Shown here one piece after another: positions 1 through 6,366 of a DNA stretch of 8,762 nt (its first letter is position 1; each line of letters opens with the position of its first letter). The stretch covers positions 1 to 8,762 of the forward strand of contig JAISDY010000115.1 of assembly GCA_031264425.1 (NCBI GenBank), read 5' to 3'. The notes beneath the pieces were generated by a model, which was not told the origin of the DNA, ran no database searches, and worked only from the letters and a program-made list of their open reading frames with translations. The DNA comes from Endomicrobium sp. GTDB lineage: Bacteria; Elusimicrobiota; Endomicrobiia; Endomicrobiales; Endomicrobiaceae. The translations under genes were made by a program, and so were the position numbers.

Positions 1-279
1 CCAAAAGTGACGTCTTCTGTTATAAAGTTTAAAAATAAAAAGGCTGAAGTGCCAGAACCTATTCTTTTTGAGTTTGTAAAACATGCTTTTAACATGAGAA
101 GAAAGACAATTTTGAATTGTATCAGCTCTTTTTGCGACATACCCAAAGACAAAGGTTCAAGTATTTTAGAGGGTTTTGGATTAAATGCATTTTTAAGACC
201 GGATAAGTTGTCTATTCTTGATTTCTTAAGTTTGACAAAGGAAATTAAAAATTATAGAATTTGTCGTGCAGATTTTTGA
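1..279 (+). CDS. rsmA: 16S rRNA (adenine1518-N6/adenine1519-N6)-dimethyltransferase RsmA, C-terminal part (5' end outside window)
   Basis: The reading frame is open from the first base (Pro-Lys before the GTG at 7, which is internal and not a start) and ends at TGA 277-279, leaving 92 residues. It begins in the conserved PxVxSxVI segment that follows the methyltransferase core (here PKVTSSVIKF). It continues with the helical C-terminal domain, including the family signature FNMRRKTILN (consensus F-x-x-RRK-x-L-x-N) and the terminal GLNAFLRPDKLSILDFLSLTKEI, where RP-x-x-L-S is typical of KsgA/RsmA. The enzyme dimethylates two adjacent adenosines in the 3' hairpin of 16S rRNA during small-subunit maturation. 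The SAM-binding and catalytic part lies outside the window. The last codons also hold a strong promoter-like sequence, probably for dnaA. Identification rests on motif recognition; the ErmC-like paralogs are less likely given the C-terminal signature. Confidence 0.88.
   Translation, partial: PKVTSSVIKFKNKKAEVPEPILFEFVKHAFNMRRKTILNCISSFCDIPKDKGSSILEGFGLNAFLRPDKLSILDFLSLTKEIKNYRICRADF
232..260 (+). promoter_or_regulatory. Candidate sigma-70 promoter for dnaA inside the rsmA 3' end
   Basis: A perfect -35 hexamer TTGACA (232-237) is followed after exactly 17 bases by TAGAAT (255-260), 5/6 to the -10 consensus. Transcription would start near 267, giving a leader of about 90 nt before the dnaA ATG. 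The DnaA-box palindrome and third box (326-356) would then lie downstream of the start site, where bound DnaA could block elongation or initiation. The hexamers also encode RsmA residues, so chance coincidence is possible, but a match this good with ideal spacing is uncommon. Confidence 0.68.
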
Positions 280-325
280 TTTTTTTCATTTCAAAGAAAG
301 CCGATTTTTTTGCTTGTTAATTACA

Positions 326-345
326 TTATCCACAATTGTGGATAA
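326..345. promoter_or_regulatory. Perfect palindrome of two head-to-head consensus DnaA boxes
   Basis: TTATCCACA (326-334, + orientation) and TGTGGATAA (337-345, - orientation) are both exact consensus DnaA boxes. With the 2-bp AT centre they form a fully self-complementary 20-mer that ends 12 nt before the dnaA start codon. By analogy with other bacteria this is likely an autoregulatory site for dnaA and part of an upstream origin subregion. Confidence 0.9.
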
Positions 346-347
346 CT

Positions 348-356
348 TGGGGATAA
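348..356 (-). promoter_or_regulatory. Variant DnaA box abutting the dnaA start codon
   Basis: TGGGGATAA (reverse complement TTATCCCCA) differs from the consensus at one position. It begins 11 bp, about one helical turn, after the start of the consensus box at 337-345 and has the same orientation. It ends one base before the ATG, and its GGGG (349-352) is also the only Shine-Dalgarno-like run for dnaA. Confidence 0.65.
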
Positions 357-357
357 G

Positions 358-1710
358 ATGAGTTTTTCAGCTTCAGATTTATGGCAAAAAGTTGTGGATA
401 ACCTTAAAACGTCTATTACGCCGGAAACTTATAATTTGTGGATTTCTCCACTTAAACCTTTATCTTTTGAAAACAATATATTTGTTTTGGAAGTTCCAAA
501 TGTTTATTTTTCTCAGTGGATAGAAAATAATCAATTAAAAAATATTGAAAACATTCTGTCAGATTCTTGCGGGCAACAAATGATTTTACAGCTAAAACCG
601 CAACAAGACATATCGTCAATAATAGAAAAAACTGAAAATATCCCTGTTCATATAGACGCTTCAATTCAAGCTCTTCAAAAAGACCAAATAAATCCTAAAT
701 ACATATTCCCAGGATTTGTTATAGGAGCGTCTAACAGATTTGCTCATGGCTGCGCTGAAGCGGTAGCAAAAAATCCGGGCAAACAATTTAATCCTCTTTT
801 CCTTTACAGCGGCGTAGGACTAGGCAAAACACACTTACTTCACGCTATAGGAAACCATATTAAGCAAACATTGCCAAGTTCTAGGGTTCTTTATGTAACA
901 TGCGAAAAGTTTGTTACTGAGTTTATTGAATCAATTCGCTTTGATAAAGTATCGTCTTTTAAAAATAAATATAGAAGTCTGGATTGTTTGTTGATTGACG
1001 ATATTCAGTTTTTGATGGGAAAAGAAAGTTCTCAGGAAGAATTTTTCCACATGTTTAATAATTTGTTCAACGCAAAAAAGCAGCTTGTTATATCTTCCGA
1101 CCGACCGCCAAAAGAGCTTGAAGGCGTTGAAGACAGACTTATTTCAAGATTTGAATGGGGTATTATAGCCGATATTCAACAACCCGATTTAGAAACAAGA
1201 ATTGCTATCTTGCGTAAAAAAGCCGAAGAAGAGAAAATTTATGTGCCTGATGACGTTGTTCTGCAAATAGCTACCCAAGTTAAGTCTAACATAAGGCAAT
1301 TGGAAGGGTCTCTTTTAAGAATAACCGCATTTTCTTTGTTCACAGGAACCCCTTTGACTGTTGATTCTGTACAAAAAATGCTCAGAGATATTATAAAGAC
1401 AGATGAATCCGCTCACATAACGATAGAAGGCATTCAGAAAGTTGTCGCTGACGAATTTAGTATTGATTTAAGAGATATGAAATCTAAACGCAGAACTGAC
1501 GTCATAGCTTTCCCAAGACAAATAGCCATGTATCTTGCCAGAACGCTTAGCGATGAGTTTTCTACAAATGCCATTGGTGACGCTTTTGGTGGAAGAGATC
1601 ACTCAACAGTTATGCATGCCTGTAACAAAATCAAAGAAAAAATGGATTCAGATCCTTATTTTAACGCTAAAATCAATCAGATAATTAAAAAATTTCGCAA
1701 CTCAGATTAA
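358..1710 (+). CDS. dnaA: Chromosomal replication initiator protein DnaA
   Basis: A 450-residue protein of normal length that binds DnaA boxes, oligomerises with ATP and opens oriC. Domain I is at about 1-80 (MSFSASDLWQKV start, typical of the family), with a short variable domain II at about 81-112. The AAA+ domain III covers about 113-340 with Walker A GVGLGKTH (152-159), Walker B LLIDDIQF (211-218), sensor 1 ISSDRPP (245-251), the arginine-finger segment DRLISRFEWG (259-268) and sensor 2 region NIRQLEGSLLR (311-321). Domain IV (about 355-450) has the basic loop KSKRRTDV (375-382), the helix PRQIAMYLAR and the signature GGRDHSTVMHAC (411-422), which contacts the box. The ATG at 358 is chosen because the N-terminus aligns with the family; its ribosome site is weak (GGGG at 349-352). 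It lies 78 nt after rsmA, with DnaA boxes immediately before it, so autoregulation is likely. All key residues are present. Confidence 0.98.
   Translation: MSFSASDLWQKVVDNLKTSITPETYNLWISPLKPLSFENNIFVLEVPNVYFSQWIENNQLKNIENILSDSCGQQMILQLKPQQDISSIIEKTENIPVHIDASIQALQKDQINPKYIFPGFVIGASNRFAHGCAEAVAKNPGKQFNPLFLYSGVGLGKTHLLHAIGNHIKQTLPSSRVLYVTCEKFVTEFIESIRFDKVSSFKNKYRSLDCLLIDDIQFLMGKESSQEEFFHMFNNLFNAKKQLVISSDRPPKELEGVEDRLISRFEWGIIADIQQPDLETRIAILRKKAEEEKIYVPDDVVLQIATQVKSNIRQLEGSLLRITAFSLFTGTPLTVDSVQKMLRDIIKTDESAHITIEGIQKVVADEFSIDLRDMKSKRRTDVIAFPRQIAMYLARTLSDEFSTNAIGDAFGGRDHSTVMHACNKIKEKMDSDPYFNAKINQIIKKFRNSD
393..401 (-). promoter_or_regulatory. Consensus DnaA box inside the dnaA coding sequence
   Basis: TGTGGATAA (reverse complement TTATCCACA) is an exact consensus box 36 bp into dnaA. 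It falls in codons for the Val-Val-Asp-Asn stretch of domain I and has the same orientation as the boxes at 337-345 and 348-356. It may extend the upstream DnaA-binding cluster, although the sequence is also constrained by coding. Confidence 0.6.
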
Positions 1711-1929
1711 CTTCTATCTAAGTGAAATGTTCCCACCTTTTGACTTTCAAAAACTATACACTTTTACACTTATCTGATAATCTCGGGATTTTACAAGCAA
1801 AAAAGAACAACTTTTATAAAAAATATGGAATATTGCGGTAAAACGATAAGTTATATATTTTAAAATTAATAAAGTTAAAAATCAGGCGATTTATGTATAA
1901 AATTAATTTCTTATTATTAGGCAAAATAC

Positions 1930-1938
1930 TGTGCATAA
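1930..1938 (-). promoter_or_regulatory. DnaA box (TTATGCACA on - strand)
   Basis: TGTGCATAA is an exact match to the relaxed consensus TTATNCACA read on the - strand. It is the best box in the dnaA-dnaN spacer. It overlaps the -35 zone of the candidate promoter whose -10 is TATAAT at 1954-1959, so DnaA bound here could regulate dnaN. Confidence 0.7.
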
Positions 1939-1959
1939 CTTTTCAAAAAATTGTATAAT
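1931..1959 (+). promoter_or_regulatory. Candidate dnaN promoter overlapping a DnaA box
   Basis: An exact -10 hexamer TATAAT (1954-1959) lies 17-18 bp after a poor -35 (TGTGCA or GTGCAT around 1930-1936). The start site would be near 1966, with a leader of about 170 nt to the dnaN ATG. The weak -35 coincides with the DnaA box at 1930-1938. In such AT-rich DNA a TATAAT can occur by chance. Confidence 0.4.
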
Positions 1960-1967
1960 CATATTGT

Positions 1968-1986
1968 CTAATAATAGTATGGATAA
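1968..1986 (-). promoter_or_regulatory. One-mismatch DnaA box with adjacent DnaA-trio-like triplets
   Basis: On the - strand TTATCCATA (1978-1986; one mismatch to the box consensus) is followed directly by CTA-TTA-TTA-G (1968-1977). This resembles the DnaA-trio arrangement described for bacterial origins, in which a DnaA box is followed by triplets that bind DnaA on single-stranded DNA. The GC-rich spacer found in B. subtilis between box and triplets is absent. Unwinding from here would go toward lower coordinates. Confidence 0.4.
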
Positions 1987-1996
1987 CTATGATAAT

Positions 1997-2005
1997 TTAT
2001 CAACA
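1997..2005 (+). promoter_or_regulatory. One-mismatch DnaA box (TTATCAACA)
   Basis: TTATCAACA differs from TTATCCACA at one base and is repeated identically at 2072-2080. It overlaps a short imperfect palindrome, TGATAA-T-TTATCA (1990-2002). Confidence 0.5.
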
Positions 2006-2019
2006 AAATTATCATTGAG

Positions 2020-2051
2020 TTGTCTTTTTAATTTTATTTGGTAATTATAAT
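2020..2051 (+). promoter_or_regulatory. Alternative candidate dnaN promoter
   Basis: TTGTCT (2020-2025, 4/6 to the -35 consensus) precedes a TG-extended TAATTA (2042-2047, spacer 16). An exact TATAAT sits at 2046-2051, but 20 bp from the same -35. The start would fall near 2055-2060, closer to dnaN than the candidate at 1931-1959. The region is extremely A/T-rich, so this is tentative. Confidence 0.3.
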
Positions 2052-2060
2052 TTTTTTTGA

Positions 2061-2090
2061 TTATTTACAACTTATCAACAATATACATAA
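2061..2090 (+). promoter_or_regulatory. Tandem DnaA boxes with 11-bp spacing near dnaN
   Basis: TTATTTACA (2061-2069) and TTATCAACA (2072-2080), each one mismatch from TTATNCACA, are in the same orientation with an 11-bp start-to-start distance. An inverted weaker nonamer TATACATAA (2082-2090) follows. Downstream, CTA-TTA-CAA-CTA (2093-2104) resembles a DnaA-trio run with one irregular triplet, although the 11-bp gap from the 2072 box is longer than expected. Confidence 0.45.
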
Positions 2091-2124
2091 TACTATTACA
2101 ACTAAATGCAATTTTCATTAAACC

Positions 2125-2130
2125 AGGAGG
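2125..2130 (+). promoter_or_regulatory. Strong ribosome binding site of dnaN
   Basis: AGGAGG, fully complementary to the anti-Shine-Dalgarno core, lies 6 nt before the dnaN ATG at 2137 and fixes that start. It is much stronger than the dnaA site. Confidence 0.9.
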
Positions 2131-2136
2131 AATTAA

Positions 2137-3267
2137 ATGAGAGTAATTTGTGGAAAAGAAGAGCTTAGTAAGGGAATACAAACAATATCTCCTGTAGCTT
2201 CATCTAAAAGCACACTTCCGGTTCTTTCAAATTTTCTATTTGAAACTGAAGAAGGAAAAATAAAACTTTCTTCTACAGATTTAGAAATAGCAGTTAAATG
2301 TTATATTAAAGGAGAAATTTTAGAAGAAGGCGGTATCACAATACCGGCCAAAAGATTTTCCGACATTATAAAAGAATTGTCGTCAGGAAATGAAATAGAC
2401 ATAAAGGCAGACGAAACTAATCAAATAAATATAACGTCAGGAAAATCTAAATTTAATCTTATGGGTATATCAAAAAGTGAATATCCCGTAATACCAGATT
2501 TTCCAAGTGAAAATAATTTTACTATTAAAAGAGAGATTTTTGCCTCACTTCTTAAAAAAACCGTCTTTGCTGTTTCTAAAGATGCTCAAAGATACGTTTT
2601 AAACGGTGTTTATTTCATTTTAGAAGAGAATATTTTAAAAATGGCAGCCACTGATGGCAGAAGACTTGCTTATGTGACTACAAACGAAGTAAAAGGTGTT
2701 AAACCTCAAACAAAAATAAAAGTAATAGTACCCACAAAAGCAATAACAGATATATTAAGACTTCTTTCTTCTGATATAAAAGCCGAAGACATAAAGATAG
2801 GCATAACTGGAAATCAAATAGCTTTAGAAATAGAAGATATAACATTTCTTTCCACGCTTATAGAAGGTATTTTCCCAAATTACGAGCAGGTAATACCTAA
2901 AACTTCTGAGATAAAGGTCAAATTAAATGTAAAAGATACTTTATCTGCAGTAAAACAAATGGCTCTTTTAACTGCAGATAAAATATCATCAGATAGGTCG
3001 TCCGCAGTTAAGTTCTACTTTAACTCTAATATTTTAAGAATTTCAGCTTCTACAGCAGGTCTGGGATCCGGAGAAGTTGAGATAGAGATAGACTATAAAG
3101 CCGAGCCCACAGAAATAAATTTTAACCCTAATTTCATAAAAGAAGTATTGCAGAATATTGATGAGGAATCAATAATATTTGAGTTTAAAAACTCTCTTAA
3201 CCCGGCTACTATAGTGCCTGAAAAAGACAAAAACTACCTTTGTGTAGTAATGCCAATGAGAGTCTAA
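2137..3267 (+). CDS. dnaN: DNA polymerase III beta subunit (sliding clamp)
   Basis: A 376-residue protein (E. coli 366) that forms the dimeric ring tethering polymerase III and many repair proteins to DNA. Three clamp domains are expected at about 1-120, 129-253 and 254-376. Visible signatures are STLPVLSNFLFE (25-36) in domain 1, QRYVLNGVYF (151-160) and ATDGRRLA (171-178) in domain 2, LIEGIFPNYEQVIP (241-254) at the domain 2/3 junction, and the C-terminal VMPMRV (371-376), part of the hydrophobic cleft that accepts clamp-binding motifs. The start is set by AGGAGG at 2125-2130. The gene follows the putative origin and is probably transcribed from within it. The DciA-like gene begins 2 nt after its stop, implying a shared transcript and translational coupling. 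No residue or length anomaly was seen. Confidence 0.98.
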   Translation: MRVICGKEELSKGIQTISPVASSKSTLPVLSNFLFETEEGKIKLSSTDLEIAVKCYIKGEILEEGGITIPAKRFSDIIKELSSGNEIDIKADETNQINITSGKSKFNLMGISKSEYPVIPDFPSENNFTIKREIFASLLKKTVFAVSKDAQRYVLNGVYFILEENILKMAATDGRRLAYVTTNEVKGVKPQTKIKVIVPTKAITDILRLLSSDIKAEDIKIGITGNQIALEIEDITFLSTLIEGIFPNYEQVIPKTSEIKVKLNVKDTLSAVKQMALLTADKISSDRSSAVKFYFNSNILRISASTAGLGSGEVEIEIDYKAEPTEINFNPNFIKEVLQNIDEESIIFEFKNSLNPATIVPEKDKNYLCVVMPMRV

Positions 3268-3269
3268 AC

Positions 3270-3545
3270 ATGCCTTGGACTAAAGCAAGCGAAATAATAG
3301 AACTTCTAAGGAAGAGGCTTGGTTTAGAGGAAGAGTTTTTTACCGTTGAGCGGGTTTGGAATAAAGAAGTTGGCATAGAAGGGGTAGAGATAATAGGCTA
3401 CAAAAACGGGACTGTTTTTACAAAAACCCAAAGTTCAGTTGCTGTGAGTGAAGTTACTTTTCGCAAAAAAGAAATTATAAAAAACTTAAATCAGTATATT
3501 GGTATGCAAAAGATAAAAAATATTAAAGTAAAAATAGAAGCATAA
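3270..3545 (+). CDS. DUF721/DciA-like protein
   Basis: A 91-residue protein that fits the DUF721 family: a short N-terminal helix (ASEIIELLRKRLGLEEEF), the W-x-x-x-VG motif (WNKEVG, 30-35), strands with G-x-V-x-x-x-x-x-S (44-56), then helix FRKKEIIKNLNQYIGMQKIKNIKVKI (64-89) with the conserved Leu-Asn. DciA is the replicative-helicase operator of bacteria lacking DnaC/DnaI and probably helps place DnaB at the origin. Family members are often found between dnaN/recF and gyrB, as in mycobacteria. The ATG at 3270 is chosen because it starts 2 nt after the dnaN stop. A frame-matching TTG at 3240 would overlap dnaN and add 10 residues that look like read-through of the dnaN end. The ribosome site is weak (GAGAG in the last dnaN codons), consistent with coupling. 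It is short, essentially the DUF721 core alone. The function is inferred from the family. Confidence 0.78.
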   Translation: MPWTKASEIIELLRKRLGLEEEFFTVERVWNKEVGIEGVEIIGYKNGTVFTKTQSSVAVSEVTFRKKEIIKNLNQYIGMQKIKNIKVKIEA

Positions 3546-3554
3546 TAGCTTTAA

Positions 3555-6162
<2,608 letters not shown>

Positions 6163-6174
6163 GTAATAACTAAA

Positions 6175-6202
6175 TTGTCTGGAATAGTTTTAAGTTTAAA
6201 AT
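6175..6202 (+). promoter_or_regulatory. Candidate gyrA promoter 1
   Basis: TTGTCT (6175-6180, 4/6) and TAAAAT (6197-6202, 5/6) are separated by 16 bp. The start would be near 6209, and the leader would contain the G-rich hairpin at 6217-6249. Confidence 0.35.
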
Positions 6203-6216
6203 AAAAGTGTATTACA

Positions 6217-6249
6217 AGAGTGGATGGTGGTATAAGATTTCGCCACTTT
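6217..6249. repeat. Hairpin AGAGTGG/CCACTTT in the gyrA upstream region
   Basis: The arms at 6217-6223 and 6243-6249 pair over 7 bp with one G-U pair and a 19-nt loop. A competing shorter pairing uses GTGG (6227-6230) with CCAC (6243-6246). Its relatively GC-rich arms stand out from the surrounding A/T-rich DNA. The right arm overlaps the -35 of candidate promoter 2. Confidence 0.35.
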
Positions 6250-6268
6250 ATGACAGTTTAAATATAAT
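6240..6268 (+). promoter_or_regulatory. Candidate gyrA promoter 2
   Basis: TCGCCA (6240-6245, 4/6) and an exact TATAAT (6263-6268) are separated by 17 bp. The start would be near 6275, with a leader of about 90 nt to the gyrA ATG. It is the better-scoring of the two gyrA candidates. Gyrase promoters are often sensitive to supercoiling, but nothing here shows this directly. Confidence 0.45.
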
Positions 6269-6355
6269 ATTTCCTCAAAGCGCAAAAATAATTATTAGAG
6301 AAAAAAACTATAAAATACAGTATATTTTAACTATATTTAGAAACTAAATCTTGCA

Positions 6356-6360
6356 AGAGG
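6356..6360 (+). promoter_or_regulatory. Ribosome binding site of gyrA
   Basis: AGAGG ends 6 nt before the ATG at 6367 and supports that start. A small stem, ATTTAG (6335-6340) with CTAAAT (6344-6349), lies just upstream without covering it. Confidence 0.75.
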
Positions 6361-6366
6361 TTAGAA

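Larger units (their letters stand above)
1711..2136. other. oriC: Putative origin of replication (oriC), dnaA-dnaN intergenic region
   Basis: This is 426 bp without a plausible gene. It lies between dnaA and dnaN, a common oriC position, and is very AT-rich (84% A+T counted over 2021-2120). DnaA-box-like nonamers judged against TTATNCACA: TGTGCATAA 1930-1938 (exact, - orientation), TATGGATAA 1978-1986 (one mismatch, -), TTATCAACA 1997-2005 and 2072-2080 (one mismatch, +), TTATTTACA 2061-2069 (one mismatch, +), TTATGTATA 1891-1899 (two mismatches, +) and its inverted copy 2082-2090. TAA/TAG-type triplets adjoin the box at 1978, and CTA/TTA triplets lie 11 bp past the box at 2072. The long A/T tract at 2025-2070 is a candidate unwinding element. 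Two possible dnaN promoters overlap the region. No strand-asymmetry calculation was possible, so the origin call rests on context plus boxes. Confidence 0.82.

Noticed and set aside
1740..1770. TTGACT with TACACT as another dnaN promoter
   Set aside because: Spacer of 19 bp, a 4/6 -10, and a leader of more than 350 nt make it less likely than the candidates listed.
1770..1780. Short palindrome TTATC-T-GATAA
   Set aside because: Five-bp arms in very A/T-rich DNA; half resembles a DnaA box but the full nonamer does not match.
1801..1815. AAAAG-AACAA-CTTTT as a dnaA terminator
   Set aside because: Five-pair, almost all A/T stem with no U-tract; too weak to call.
3240..3269. Upstream TTG start for the DciA-like gene
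   Set aside because: It would overlap the last dnaN codons, lacks a Shine-Dalgarno sequence, and adds residues not fitting the family; ATG 3270 is better.
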